Counted from the stretch's first letter, positions 44,558 to 55,382 are shown. The stretch: 64,000 nucleotides of DNA from FEN-1219 sp963817615 (GCA_963817615.1 CAWFPH010000002.1:1488001-1552000), one strand, 5' to 3'. The notes: generated by a model not told the origin, from the sequence alone. Numbers and translations: made by a program.

Positions 44558-47500
44558 ATGACCGACGACGTGATCCGAATCCGCGGCGCGAGGCAGAACA
44601 ACCTGCGCGGCCTCGACCTCGATCTGCCGCTGCACGAGCTCATCGTCGTGACGGGCGTCAGTGGGTCGGGCAAGTCGTCGCTCGCCTTCGACACCGTGTA
44701 CTCCGAGGGCCAGCGCCGTTACGTCGAGACGTTCTCACCGTACGCGCGCCAGTTCTTGGATCGCATGGACAAGCCGCAGGTGGACCGCATCGAGGGCATC
44801 CCGCCCGCGATCGCGATCGACCAGACGAACCCCGTGCGCACCTCGCGCTCGACGGTCGGCACGATGACCGAGCTCAACGATCACGTGAAGCTGCTGTTCG
44901 CGCGCGCCGCGCGGCTCTACTGCCGCGGCTGCGGCCGCGAGGTGCGCGTCGACGACGCGGAGTCGATCGCGGCCGAGCTTGCGCGCGAGCCCGCGGTCGG
45001 CGGCGCCGGCGCCCGCGTGCTCGTGACGTTCACCGTGCCGATCCCTAAGAGTTTCGGGCGCGACGAGATCGAGCAGTTCCTCGCGCGCCAGGGCTACACG
45101 CGCATTCATGCGCGCACTAAGGACAGCGTCGAGGTCGTGCAGGACCGGCTCGCGGCGACCGCCGACAACCGCGCGCGGCTCGTCGAGGCGCTCGAAGGCG
45201 CGCTCAAGGTCGGCAACGGCCGCGTGACGGTGCGGCTCGCGGACGACGCCGCGCGCGCCTACAAGTTCTCCTCGCACCTGCACTGCGCGCACTGCGACGT
45301 CGACTACACGGCGGCCGTGCCGAACACGTTCTCGTTCAACTCGCCGCTCGGCGCGTGCGAGCACTGCCGCGGCTTCGGCCGCACGATCGGCATCGACTAC
45401 CGGCTCGTGATCCCGGACGAGTCGAAGACGCTGGCCGGCGGCGCGATCAAGCCGTGGCAGACGAAGAGCAACAAGGAGTGCCAGGACGACCTCGTCGAGT
45501 ACGCCGCGAGGCGCGGCGTGCCGGTCGACGTGCCGTGGCGGGAGCTCACCGACGAGCAGCGCGGCTGGGTGATCGAGGGCGAAGGCTCGTGGCGGCAGAA
45601 GAAGTGGTACGGCGTCAAGCGCTTCTTCGCGTGGCTCGAGTCGAAGGCCTACAAGATGCACGTGCGCGTGCTGCTCTCGAAGTACCGCTCGTACGACGCG
45701 TGCCCCGAGTGCGCGGGCGCGCGCCTGAAGCCCGAGTCGCTGCTCTGGCGGCTCGGCACGCTCGACGACGCGCGCGCGGTGCTCGGGACGCTCGACCAGG
45801 CGGGCGCGCTGACTCCGGGCCGCTCGGCGAAGCGCACGCAGCGACCGCACGCGTCGCGAAATTCCGCGCGCACCTGCCGGAGCTCGATGCGGCCGCGGTC
45901 GACGCGCTTCCCGGCTTGAACGTGCACGACGTGCTGCTGCTGCCGATCGACCGCGCGCTCGAGTTCTTCGAGCGCGTGACGCTGCCGCAGCCGCTCGACG
46001 ACGCAGCCGAATTCGTGCTCGACGAGATCCGTTCAAGGCTGCGTTACCTTTGCGACGTGGGCTTGAGCTACCTCACGCTCGACCGCCAATCACGCACGCT
46101 TTCCGGCGGCGAGGTGCAGCGGATCAACCTCACGACCGCGCTCGGCACGTCGCTCGTCAACACGCTGTTCGTGCTCGACGAGCCGAGCATCGGGCTCCAT
46201 CCGCGCGATCTCGGCCGCGTGGTGAACGTGCTCGCGCGGCTGCGCGACGCGGGCAACACGCTGCTCGTGGTCGAGCACGACGCTCAGGTCATGCTCGCGG
46301 CCGACCGCATCCTCGACCTCGGCCCGGGGCCCGGCAGCGCGGGCGGCCAAATCGTGTTCAACGGCTCGCCGCGCGAGCTGCTGGCCGAGCCCGACTCGCT
46401 GACCGCGAAGTATCTGCGCGGCGAGCGCAAGGTCGCCGCGGCGCGCGCGCGCAAGACGCCGGTCGACACGGCCGCGAAGCTCACGGTGCGCGGCGCGACC
46501 GAGCACAACTTGAAGAACGTCGACGTCGAGATTCCGCTGCGCCGCTTCGTCGCCGTGACCGGCGTGAGCGGCTCGGGCAAGTCCACGCTCGTCGAGGACG
46601 TGCTCCACAACGGCCTGCTGCACGCGCTCGGCAAGCCGAAGGATGCGCCGGGCGCGCACGAGGCGATCGAGGGCGTCGAGCAGATTGCGGACGTCGTGCT
46701 CGTCGACCAATCGCCGATCGGCCGCACGACGAGCGTCGAATCCGGCGAGCTTCGTCGGCGTGCTCGAGCCGATCCGCAAATTGTTCGCGGCCGAGCCGCT
46801 CGCGCGCGAGCGCCGCTACACGGCCGGCACGTTCAGCTTCAACTCGGGCGACGGCCGCTGCCCCGCGTGCGCGGGCACGGGCTTCGAGCACGTCGAGATG
46901 CAGTTCCTGAGCGACGTGTATCTGCGTTGTCCCGACTGCAACGGCCGCCGCTACCGCAGCGAGGTGCTCGAGGTGAAGCTCGCGCTCGGCGCCCAAGAGC
47001 CGAAGTCGATCGCCGACGTGCTCGACATGACGGTCGCCGACGCGCTCGTCTACTTCGGCGCGTACAAAGAGGTGCGCGCGCGCCTGCAGCCGCTGCTCGA
47101 CGTCGGGCTCGAGTACATGAGCCTGGGGCAACCCGTGCCGACGCTCTCGGGCGGCGAAGCGCAGCGGCTCAAGCTCGCGGGCGAGCTCGCGGAGTCGAGC
47201 GGCCGCGGCCCGACGTTGTATCTCTTCGACGAGCCGACCACGGGCCTGCACTTCGCGGACGTCGAGAAGCTCGTCGGCGCGCTCGACCGGCTCGTGGCCG
47301 CGGGGCACAGCGTGCTCGTGATCGAGCACAACTTGGACGTGATCGCGGCGGCCGACTGGCTCATCGATCTCGGCCCCGAGGGCGGCGACGCGGGCGGCTA
47401 CGTCGTGGCCGCCGGCACGCCCGACGACGTGCGCGCGACCGCGGACACGCACACCGCGCGCGCCTTGCGCGAGTACGCGGCGACGCTTGCCGGCGGCGGC

Positions 47501-50500
47501 GGTCTTGCCGAGGCCGCATCGCACGTCGGCATTCGCGAGGAAAGTGCGTCGCCTTCGGTCGGGAGCGGCGAAGAGGCGTCGCGTTTCGGGGGTCACTCCG
47601 AGCCGCCGCGAGCGCCGGCGTCATACCGTTGCCGGGGACGCCGTGAATCCGTCCCTGGAGGCTCGCGCGGCGCCGTCCCTGGCGCCGAGCGCCCCGGGAA
47701 CGGCATGACGCCGACGCTCGCGGCTCCCTCCACCGCGGATTCCGACGCACCGCCCGCTTCGAGCGCGAGCACAGCAGCGAACGTCGTCGCAGGGTCGAGC
47801 ACGCCTCCGTCGCGCGCGACCCCACGCGCTGGCGGTGTCGCGGATTCGAGCGCCCCACCAGCGAGCGAAGCGATGCGAGTGATGGCGGCGGACGGGGTGC
47901 GGGAGGCCGCTCCCGGGAGCGTCGGCGCCAGGGACGGCGCCGCCGCAGCCTCCAGGGATGGATTCACGGCGGTCCCGGGAGCGGCCTCCCGCGGCCCGTC
48001 CGCCGCCACCGCTACGCCAAAGCGAGCCGAGCTGATCGAAATCGTGCACGCGCGCGAGCACAACCTGCGCAACGTCGACCTCGCGATTCCGCGCGATAAG
48101 CTCACCGTGGTCACCGGCGTCAGCGGCAGCGGCAAGAGCACCGTCGCGTTCGACATCCTGTTCGCCGAAGGCCAGCGCCGCTATCTCGAATCGCTGAACG
48201 CGTACGCGCGCCAGTTCGTCGAGCCGGCCGGGCGCGCCGACGTCGACGCCGTGTACGGCATCCCGCCGACCGTCGCGATCGAGCAGCGCACGAGCCGCGG
48301 CGGCCGCAAGAGCACGGTCGCGACGCTGACCGAGATCTATCACTTCCTGCGCCTCCTGTTCGTGAAGCTCGGCGTGCAGCACTGCCCCGATTGCGGCGAC
48401 GCGATCGACGCGCAGAGCGTCGAGTCGATTCACGCGAAGATCATGTCGCGCTACCGCGGCAAGCGCGTCGTGCTCGCCGCGCCGCTCGTGATCGGCCGCA
48501 AGGGCTATTACACGGAGCTCGCGGAGTGGGCGTCCGCGCGCGGCTACGCGACGCTGCACGTGGACGGCGTGCCGACGCCGACCGACGAATGGCCGCGGCT
48601 CGATCGCTTCAAGGAGCACGACATCGAGCTGCCGGTCGCGGAGCTCGACGTGACGCCGGCCGCCGCGCGCGAGCTCGCGAACGCGCTCGAGCGCGCGCTC
48701 GGGCTCGGAAGGAACATGGTGCGCGTGCTCGAGGTCGGCGCGGCGGAGGGCGCAGCGGCCGGCGTGTCCGCGGCAACGTCTGGCGCCAAGGCCGCGGGCG
48801 TTTCCGTCGCCAAGACCGCGGCGGCGTCCCGGCCGAAGTCGTCGCTAGTTTCCGCGGAAACGCCCTCCGCGGAGGGGTTGGAGCGCTCCGCAGAAATTCC
48901 CTCCACGGAGGGGCGACGGGCTGCCGCGGACACTACGGCTCGGAAGTCGTCGCGCAGCGCCGGCGGCGCCGCCGAGCCCCGCGCCGCCCGAAAGCCGACG
49001 CGCACCGCGGCGAAGCGCAGCCGCGAGCGCCGGATCGCAGCCGCGGCGCGCCGCGCGCCGCCGAGCGGCGAGCGTCTCGGCCCGGGCGAGCTGTTCTCGA
49101 CCGAGCGCGCGTGCCCGAGCTGTGGCCGCAGCTTCGAGCCGCTCGACCCGCGGCTCTTCTCCTATAACTCCCGCTACGGCTGGTGCCAGAGCTGCTTCGG
49201 CACGGGCGTCGAGCTCGCGGGATTCGACGCGGAGCAGACGGGCGAGGAGGCCTGGTGGAGCGAGGCCGAGGCGGACCCCGGCGCGTGCGAGGCGTGCGGC
49301 GGCCGGCGCCTCAAGCCCGAGGCGCTCGCGGTCACGTTCCGCGACCGCGACATCGGCGAGCTCACGGAGCTCTCGGTCGCCGACGCGCTCGAGTACTTCA
49401 AGGACTTGAGGCTCGAGAACCGCGAGCGCGAGATCGCGCGCGACGTGCTGCCCGAGCTCGCGAGCCGGCTCGGCTTTCTCGATCTCGTGGGTCTCGGTTA
49501 CCTCACGCTCGACCGCGCGGCGCCGACGCTCTCGGGCGGCGAAGCGCAGCGCATCCGGCTCGCGGCGCAGTTGGGCTCCAATCTGCGCGGCGTCTGCTAC
49601 ATCCTGGACGAGCCGACGATCGGTCTGCACCCGCGCGACAACGGCCTGCTGCTCGACACGATCGAGCGGCTCGCGGCGAAGGGCAACACCATCGTCGTGG
49701 TCGAGCACGACGAGGACACGATCCGCCGCGCCGAGCACGTCGTCGATCTCGGCCCCGGCGCCGGGCGCAACGGCGGCGAGGTGGTCGTGAACGGCACGCT
49801 CGACGACCTGCTTGCGAGCGAGCGCTCGATCACGGGACGGGTGCTCGCGTCGCCGCCGCAGCATCCGCTGCAGCCGCGCCGGCCGGTCGAGGGCAAGCCG
49901 AGCTTCTCGCGGGCGGCCGCGAAGGGCGGAGCGAAGACCCGCTCGAAGCCGAAGGCGGCGTCGCAGGCCGCGGCGCCGCAGTGGCTCACGCTGCGCGGCG
50001 TCACTCGCCACAACCTGCGCAAGCTCGACGTCGCGCTGCCGCTCGCGCGGCTCGTCTGCGTGACGGGCGTGAGCGGCAGCGGCAAGAGCACGCTCGTGCG
50101 CGACGTGCTGCACGACAACCTCGCGCGGCTCGTCGCCGGCCGCGGCCGCCGCGGCCGCGCCGCGAGGGTCGCACACTGCACGAGCCTCGACGGCTGGCAG
50201 TCGATCGGCCGCGTGCTCGAGGTGGATCAAACGCCGATCGGCAAGACGCCGCGCTCGTGCCCGGCAACCTACGTCGGCATCTGGGACGAGGTGCGCAAGC
50301 TCTACGCGGGCACGACGGAAGCGCGGCTGCGCGGCTACGACGCGAGCCGCTTCTCGTTCAACGTGTCGGGCGGCCGCTGCGAGGGCTGCGAAGGGCAGGG
50401 CCTGAAGAAGATCGAGATGAGCTTCCTGCCCGACGTGCGCGTCGCGTGCGACCGCTGCGGCGGCAAGCGCTTCAACTTGGAGACGCTCGCCGTCGAGTTC

Positions 50501-51055
50501 CGCGGCCAGAGCGCCGGCGACGTGCTCGGCATGACCGTGGACGAGGCGGTCGCGTTTTTCGCGTCGCATCCGAAGATCGCGCATACCCTCGCGCTGCTGC
50601 GCGACGTGGGTCTCGGCTACCTCACGCTCGGCCAGCAGAGCCCGACGCTGTCGGGCGGCGAGGCGCAGCGCGTGAAGCTCGTGACGGAGCTCGCGAAGGT
50701 GCGGCCCGAGCACCTACGCGCGCGCCCTTCGGAGCCCACGCTCTACGTGCTCGACGAGCCGACGATCGGGTTGCACATCGCCGACGTCGAGAAGCTCACG
50801 CGCGTGCTGCATCGGCTCGTCGATGCGGGCAACAGCGTGATCGTGATCGAGCACAATCTGGATGTGCTCGCGGAGGCGGACTGGATCGTGGATCTCGGGC
50901 CCGAGGGTGGGGAGGGCGGCGGTAAGATCATTGCCGAAGACACGCCCGAGCGGCTCGCGCAGCGCGCGCGCACGCATACGGCGAAGGCGCTCGAGGCGTT
51001 CTTCGCCACGCGTCGGGATACGACGGCGCTCGGCCCTCACAGCCGGGCGCGCTGA
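44558..51055 (+). CDS. uvrA: tandem double-length UvrA, with two frameshifts
   Basis: UvrA is the damage-recognition ATPase of nucleotide excision repair. Four ABC ATPase halves are present, with Walker A motifs GVSGSGKS near codons 33, 667, 1186 and 1836, and four SGGE signatures, so two complete UvrA units are fused (about 2165 codons). The frame shifts twice: once at about 45790-45850, before KFRAHLPELD, and once at 46731-46735, between DQSPIGRTT and SNPASFVGV. The shifts cancel, so assembly errors are likely. A low-complexity linker (47500-48030) contains two inverted repeat elements. ATG 44558 gives the family start MTDDVIRIRGA. The 230-bp upstream region shows no SOS box. Confidence 0.87.
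47617..47712 (+). repeat. interspersed palindromic element, copy A
   Basis: The element is bounded by 21-bp imperfect inverted arms (47617-47637 and 47692-47712, 19 of 21 pairs match). The core between them is shared with copy B in opposite orientation (CCGTGAATCC, TCCCTGGAGGCT, GGCGCCGTCCCTGGCGCC). It lies inside the open uvrA linker and is translated. Similar GTGAATCCATCCCTGG-type repeats occur between genes in some Xanthomonadales-like genomes, from memory. Confidence 0.7.
47899..47992 (-). repeat. interspersed palindromic element, copy B (inverted)
   Basis: The arms are perfect 20-bp inverted repeats (47899-47918 and 47973-47992). The core read on the minus strand matches copy A at nearly every base over about 45 bp, although the arm sequences differ. 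The two copies lie about 186 bp apart in opposite orientation within the translated uvrA linker. Confidence 0.7.
48847..48864. repeat. 18-bp palindromic repeat, copy 1
   Basis: AGTTTCCGCGGAAACGCC contains the palindrome TTTCCGCGGAAA. The same 18 bp occur, inverted, at 62610-62627. Here it lies inside the second uvrA unit, in a linker-like low-complexity stretch (48840-48915) with further CTCCGCGGAGG-type motifs. Confidence 0.5.
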
Positions 51056-51445
51056 TCAGGCTGCGCGCTTGCAGATCCCCGTAGCGATGTTCGGGCTGTC
51101 CGGGTTCACGTCGACGGTCCGATCCCGCGGGTTCACCACGAGATCCATCTCCTCCATCGGAATTGCGCCGAGAAGCACCTCGTCGCCGAGCACGAGCGCG
51201 CCCATGAAGCCCGTGCGATTCTTGAACCTCACGACCAACGGGCCGACATAGGGGAAGCTGGCACGCGAGCCGTCGGCGAGCTTGACCTCGCGTTGCTCGA
51301 CTGCGTCAAGGTCGAGCTGCAGCCGCACGTGCTCCGGGATACAGAGGAACACCGACCCCGTATCGGCGAGTGCGGGCACCTCGATCGGCGCGAGCGATGG
51401 GGCGCGCGGATTGGAGAGCTGCAGTTTCGCCGTCACGAGTCCCAT
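51056..51445 (-). CDS. clan AA aspartic protease-like protein
   Basis: The 129-aa protein contains the retropepsin-like active-site motif ADTGS (VPALADTGSVFLCIPE) and a second conserved region, GALVLGDEVLLGAIPMEEMDLVV. Single-domain proteins of this kind probably act as dimers. ATG 51445 has a GAGG site; GTG 51460 is a weaker start. It is tail-to-tail with uvrA without any gap: the two stop codons together form TGATCA. The substrate is unknown. Confidence 0.75.
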   Translation of the reverse strand: MGLVTAKLQLSNPRAPSLAPIEVPALADTGSVFLCIPEHVRLQLDLDAVEQREVKLADGSRASFPYVGPLVVRFKNRTGFMGALVLGDEVLLGAIPMEEMDLVVNPRDRTVDVNPDSPNIATGICKRAA

Positions 51446-51509
51446 GCCTCGATTCTGCACGAGCCCGCAATGCGGGACCGCGTGGATTTCAGCTCGGAGA
51501 TACTCTTTT

Positions 51510-52166
51510 TTAGTCGCTCGCCTGTGTCACGCGCTCGGCAAGCCGAGGCCACTCTTCGCTCGTCACGCGTGCGACCAGCGCAGTGCCGCCCTTACCGTCG
51601 GGACGGAAGATCATCGTCTCGCCGGCCTTGATGCCTTTGGCCTCCGTGGGGAACGCCGCCATCATGTTCGGGGTGTGGGTGATGAGCACGGTGTTCGTGC
51701 CCGCGCGCGGTTCGCTCGCCACCGCCTGCCTCAGCCATGCCGCGCGCGCCTTGTCCTTGTCGGCCGCCATGCCCTGCTCGCCCTCCGTCAGCTCCGCTAC
51801 CGGTACGGGGTTTTGCAGGCGCGCGTACTTCGCCGTTTGCATCGCACGAAACGTTCGGCTCGATTCGACTTCGCCGATCGGAATCTTCAACTTCTCGATG
51901 GCCTCGCCCATCGCAATCGACGCCTGTTTGCCGGCCTCGTCGAGCTGGCGCTCCAGATGCACGTTACTCGGGTCTGCAGCGGACTCGGTCGGCTTCTCGA
52001 AGGGCGAGCTCGCATGATGCAGCACCAGCACGTAGCCGCCGTGACGCAGCGCGGCCACGAGCGCGGCGCCCGACAGCGGTTCCGCGGCGGCCGGCGCGGC
52101 CGCCACAGCCAGCATCGCGCCGAACAGCAGCCCTCTCGACCCAAGACATTCGATGCGCGTATTCAT
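51510..52166 (-). CDS. exported histidine phosphatase family protein
   Basis: The 218-aa protein has a Sec signal (LLFGAMLAVAAAPAAA). The phosphoglycerate-mutase-like fold follows, with ALRHGGYVLVLHHASS near the N-terminus, ESSRTFRAMQTA and the second histidine in VLITHTPNM. The first motif carries LRHGG and a further histidine pair, so the catalytic histidine is best assigned to VLHHA by analogy with related secreted members. GAGGG precedes ATG 52166. The substrate is unknown. Confidence 0.8.
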   Translation of the reverse strand: MNTRIECLGSRGLLFGAMLAVAAAPAAAEPLSGAALVAALRHGGYVLVLHHASSPFEKPTESAADPSNVHLERQLDEAGKQASIAMGEAIEKLKIPIGEVESSRTFRAMQTAKYARLQNPVPVAELTEGEQGMAADKDKARAAWLRQAVASEPRAGTNTVLITHTPNMMAAFPTEAKGIKAGETMIFRPDGKGGTALVARVTSEEWPRLAERVTQASD

Positions 52167-52223
52167 GTTCGGATCCCTCGCCGTTGCCGGCGAAATCGCT
52201 TGCAGGTCGATCGATATTAGGGT

Positions 52224-52661
52224 CTACATGGATCGGTGCGCCAGCGCGTCTTTCGATCGCCCCGATTTGCCCCGCTTCGAGGTCTTCTTCGCTGCTTTCT
52301 TCGCCGTCTTCTTTGTCTGTTGCGCGCCCACGAAGTGCGCGGCTTGCTCGAGGAGGTTACGCAGCTCGGAATGACCGACCTTCGCGAGCCGCACGAGGAC
52401 GGTAGCGTAAGGTCGATAGTGAGACGTCATGTAATAAGTGTCAGCGCGCTTCTCGAGCAGGGCATCACGCGCGGGAAAGTCGATGCAGACCATCAGCGAG
52501 CTCGGCTCGGCGGAGGGGTTGATCGCGGTGCAAGCGACCAGCCGGCCCTTCAACTTGAGCGCGATGCCCCGGGCATTGGAGCTTGCTTTGACTCCGGGCA
52601 ACGAGGCCCCGAGCTTCAGCACCGTATCAAAGTCGACCTTGTTTTGACGCGCCGATTTCAT
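52224..52661 (-). CDS. MmcQ/YjbR family protein with basic tail
   Basis: The 145-aa protein matches MmcQ/YjbR-like proteins: DFDTVLKLGASLPGV near the start, ALKLKGRLVAC and YYMTSHYRPYATVLVRLA. These proteins have a cyclic, CyaY-like fold, and DNA binding has been proposed. The C-terminus is a lysine/arginine-rich tail (TKKTAKKAAKKTSKRGKSGR), histone-H1-like in composition and consistent with nucleic acid binding. I chose ATG 52661 because the extra N-terminal residues of the longer frame are arginine-rich. Confidence 0.78.
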   Translation of the reverse strand: MKSARQNKVDFDTVLKLGASLPGVKASSNARGIALKLKGRLVACTAINPSAEPSSLMVCIDFPARDALLEKRADTYYMTSHYRPYATVLVRLAKVGHSELRNLLEQAAHFVGAQQTKKTAKKAAKKTSKRGKSGRSKDALAHRSM

Positions 52662-52825
52662 GTGCAAGTGCCGCCCTCCACGCACCCAGCGTAACAATTG
52701 AGCGGTCGAACGTGTCAGCGATTTGGAGGTGACCCGCTTGGGTGGACGATTGTCGACCTTCCCGTGATGCGGGCGCTGTCGGCGCTTCTCGTCCCCCCTC
52801 GCGCGGCCGCGGCGTGCCTACCTGC

Positions 52826-53920
52826 TCACGGTGGCGGCGGGCGGCCGCCCACGGCCGTGAACACGCGGTGGTTGATTCGCCAGCCTTGCGCGGTTTTCAC
52901 GTACTCGTCGTCGTAGCGGCCGATGACGTTGATCGAATGCTCGGAGCCTTGCTTTCTCGGCTTGAGGTCGACGACGGCCACGTAGGCCTTGCCGGTCGCG
53001 CCGCCGCGACTGCGCTCGATCACGTGGTTGAAGATGAAGTGCCGGACGTAGGCCGGCCCGTGTGGTGCCGCATTCGCCATGCTCGCGAGCGCCTCGCGCC
53101 CCTTGGCGAGCGGCCGCACGGCGGTGGTGAATTTCGCAGCGTGCGGCGCACAGCCGGCCGGCAGACCGGACGGAGCCGCGCCGCCGGTGTCGGGCAGCAC
53201 GCAGGCGAACGTGCCGTCCGGCGTGAACTCGCTCGCGTATGCAGCGCCGTCGTCCGCGTCCATGTCGAGCTCGTAGGGCAGCCGGCGCACGAGTTGCTGG
53301 ATCTCGAGGTGATCGCGCTCGCCGAGCATCCGTGTCTTCGAAGACGTGCCGTGAGCTCCTTCGCGCAGCGCATGCACGGCAGCCACGGGTGCAGGCAGCG
53401 GCCTGTTCGGCTCGCCCCATTTGCCCTCGTAGAAGGTCCGTTTCTTGAAGCGCCAGCCGTCGGGCGTCTTCACGTAGACGTCGTCATAGAAGCCGCCGTG
53501 ACCCGCGCCCGGCGACGTGCCCGGCGCGCCCTGATCGAATATCGCCGTGTACACGCGGCCGGCGGCACCCTCGGCCGTCGGCGTCACGATGACGTTCGTC
53601 ACGAGATGGCTGACGTGCAGCGGACCCTGTTGCGGGCCGCGCGCGAGCGCGGCGAGGGTCTCGCGGCCTTCGTAGGTGCGGCCGTTCGGTCCCTGATTCG
53701 TGCCGGTGAACGTGCCGTCGGCGGCATACAGATCGGCGTACGCGAAGCCGTTGCTCTCGCCGCTGTCGAGCGCCCAACCGTACTTGTAGACCAGTTGCTC
53801 GATCTCGAGGTAGTCGCTCGCAGTCAGCGCCGGGCCGGTGGCCGCGGGCGCGGTTTGCGCATGGCCCGTCGCCGCGCCGAGGCTCGACAGCAGCACGAGC
53901 GTGAGTCGTAATCGTTGCAT
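52826..53920 (-). CDS. exported protein with two SnoaL-like domains
   Basis: The 364-aa protein begins with a Sec signal (LRLTLVLLSSLGAATGHA). Two SnoaL/NTF2-like domains follow: the first with LEIEQLVYKYGWALDSGE and GGFYDDVYVKTPDGWRF, the second with LEIQQLVRRLPYELDMDADD and GRYDDEYVKTAQGWRI. Such folds bind small hydrophobic ligands or act as isomerases or dehydratases. GAGGGGGAT precedes ATG 53920. It lies 14 bp after a single-domain paralogue, suggesting duplication and fusion. Reactions are unknown. Confidence 0.8.
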   Translation of the reverse strand: MQRLRLTLVLLSSLGAATGHAQTAPAATGPALTASDYLEIEQLVYKYGWALDSGESNGFAYADLYAADGTFTGTNQGPNGRTYEGRETLAALARGPQQGPLHVSHLVTNVIVTPTAEGAAGRVYTAIFDQGAPGTSPGAGHGGFYDDVYVKTPDGWRFKKRTFYEGKWGEPNRPLPAPVAAVHALREGAHGTSSKTRMLGERDHLEIQQLVRRLPYELDMDADDGAAYASEFTPDGTFACVLPDTGGAAPSGLPAGCAPHAAKFTTAVRPLAKGREALASMANAAPHGPAYVRHFIFNHVIERSRGGATGKAYVAVVDLKPRKQGSEHSINVIGRYDDEYVKTAQGWRINHRVFTAVGGRPPPP

Positions 53921-53934
53921 GGCATCCCCCTCTT

Positions 53935-54483
53935 TCAGCGCGTGACCGCAGGTTGCGGCGGCAGCGTTTCGGGCGTGCCGTCCGACGGCACGAACCGGCG
54001 TGTCTTGAAGCGCCAGCCGTCCGCCGTCTTCACGTACGTGTCTTCGTAATGGCCGCCGCCCCACACCACGTTCGGCTTATCGCCATCGCCGTACTGGAGG
54101 TGCAGCAAGTACTCCCGGCCCTTCGCGCCGTCTTCGGTGGGCTCGATGACATGGTTGGTGATGAAGTGCCAGACGGTCTGCGGGCCCCGCGAGGTCTGCT
54201 TCGCGAGCTTGGCCAGGTTGTCCCGCCCGGTCGTTTGGCCGAAGTTCGCGCCCGGAGCGAAGAGATCGGCGTACGCGTAGCCGTCGTCGGCGCCTTGATC
54301 GACGGCGTGCGCATAACGCGCCGCGAGTTGGCGGATCTCGATGTAGTCGAGGGGCGTCAGCTTCGTGAGCGCGGCGGCCTTCTGGCTCGCACCACTTTGA
54401 GCTTCGGCGACGGTGGAGGCGAGCACGCCGGCGCACAGCGCGAGCGTAAGGGACAGGGCGGCGAACGGCGTAGCGCGACTCAT
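53935..54483 (-). CDS. exported SnoaL-like domain protein
   Basis: This 182-aa protein has a Sec signal (LSLTLALCAGVLASTVAEA) and one SnoaL-like domain. The domain includes YIEIRQLAARYAHAVDQGADD, GYAYADLFAPGANF and HYEDTYVKTADGWRFKTR. It is the upstream member of a two-gene unit with the two-domain paralogue. The shared motif DTYVKT/DDVYVKT + GWRF shows common descent. No catalytic residue can be assigned with confidence. Confidence 0.8.
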   Translation of the reverse strand: MSRATPFAALSLTLALCAGVLASTVAEAQSGASQKAAALTKLTPLDYIEIRQLAARYAHAVDQGADDGYAYADLFAPGANFGQTTGRDNLAKLAKQTSRGPQTVWHFITNHVIEPTEDGAKGREYLLHLQYGDGDKPNVVWGGGHYEDTYVKTADGWRFKTRRFVPSDGTPETLPPQPAVTR

Positions 54484-54704
54484 GGCGATCCTCCCGAAAG
54501 GCGGGGAGTCTACAACGGAGCGGCTGCGAAAAATGCCCGAAAATTTCGTTGCCGGCTCGACATCGCCCAGCCAATGGATGGTTGGCGCCGGCTCCGTCGA
54601 TGCGGACCGGAACGGCCGCGATTTCCGGCGCTTGCGCGAAATTCGATCTTGACTCGCCGAAAGCGACGGGCGTTAGACTCGGCTCATCCGATTCGCATCC
54701 GAAC

Positions 54705-55259
54705 ATGTCCGCGAAGCCGCTCAAGACCGGGGCCACTTACGAGGATCTTTGCGAGGTCCCCGACCACTACGTCGCCGAAATGTTCGACGGCGACCTCTAT
54801 GGGTCGCCGCGGCCCGCGTTGCCGCAGGCGCATGCGTCTTCGGTGCTCGGCCACCAGCTCGGCGGATCGTTTCACCACAGCGGCGCCGGCGGCTGGGTGA
54901 TTCTGGACGAGCCGGAGCTGCACTTCGGCAGGGACGTGCTGGTACCCGATCTCGCCGGATGGCGGCGCGAGCGATTGCCGAAGCTGCCGGCACAGGCGTA
55001 CATGACGCTCGCTCCGGATTGGATCTGCGAAGTGCTGTCGCCCTCGACCGAGGCGATCGACCGCACGAAAAAGCTCCGCATTTACGCGCGTGAGGGTGTC
55101 GCGCACGCGTGGCTGTTGGAACCGCTGATGCAGACCCTCGAGGTGCTGTCGCTCGACGCGGGGAAGTGGGCTTCGCTCGCGACCCACGAAGGTCCCGGCA
55201 ACGTTCGCGCGGTGCCGTTCGATGCGATCGAGCTCGCGCTCGGTGCGTTGTGGGCCTGA
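54705..55259 (+). CDS. Uma2-family (DUF820) putative restriction endonuclease-fold nuclease
   Basis: The 184-aa protein has the Uma2 pattern of a PD-(D/E)XK nuclease: DLCEVPDHYVAEMFDGDLYG, then RDVLVPDLAGWRRERLP with the aspartate, DWICEVLSPST with the acidic residue, and RTKKLRIYAREGVAHAWLL. Genes of this family are often multicopy and of unclear role. ATG 54705 lies shortly after a short AT-poor leader. A fragment closely matching its last 19 codons recurs at 58646-58702. Confidence 0.82.
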   Translation: MSAKPLKTGATYEDLCEVPDHYVAEMFDGDLYGSPRPALPQAHASSVLGHQLGGSFHHSGAGGWVILDEPELHFGRDVLVPDLAGWRRERLPKLPAQAYMTLAPDWICEVLSPSTEAIDRTKKLRIYAREGVAHAWLLEPLMQTLEVLSLDAGKWASLATHEGPGNVRAVPFDAIELALGALWA

Positions 55260-55341
55260 GTGGCCCGCGCCATCGAATGCTGCAGCGCCTCGAGGTTGCG
55301 CGACGCGAGCGAGCGGCGCTGCAGACGTCCGCACTTTTCGC

Positions 55342-55372
55342 TTGACCCGGACCTTGGGTCATACCCTACGCT
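55342..55372 (+). promoter_or_regulatory. MerR-type promoter/operator upstream of the merR gene
   Basis: TTGACC (55342-55347) and TACGCT (55367-55372) are 19 bp apart, the long spacing typical of MerR-controlled promoters. Within it lies the dyad GACCC-GGACCTTG-GGGTC. The ATG of the regulator is at 55383, so the gene probably controls itself with a nearly leaderless transcript. It is directly downstream of the Uma2 stop. Confidence 0.6.
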
Positions 55373-55382
55373 TGCGCGCGCA

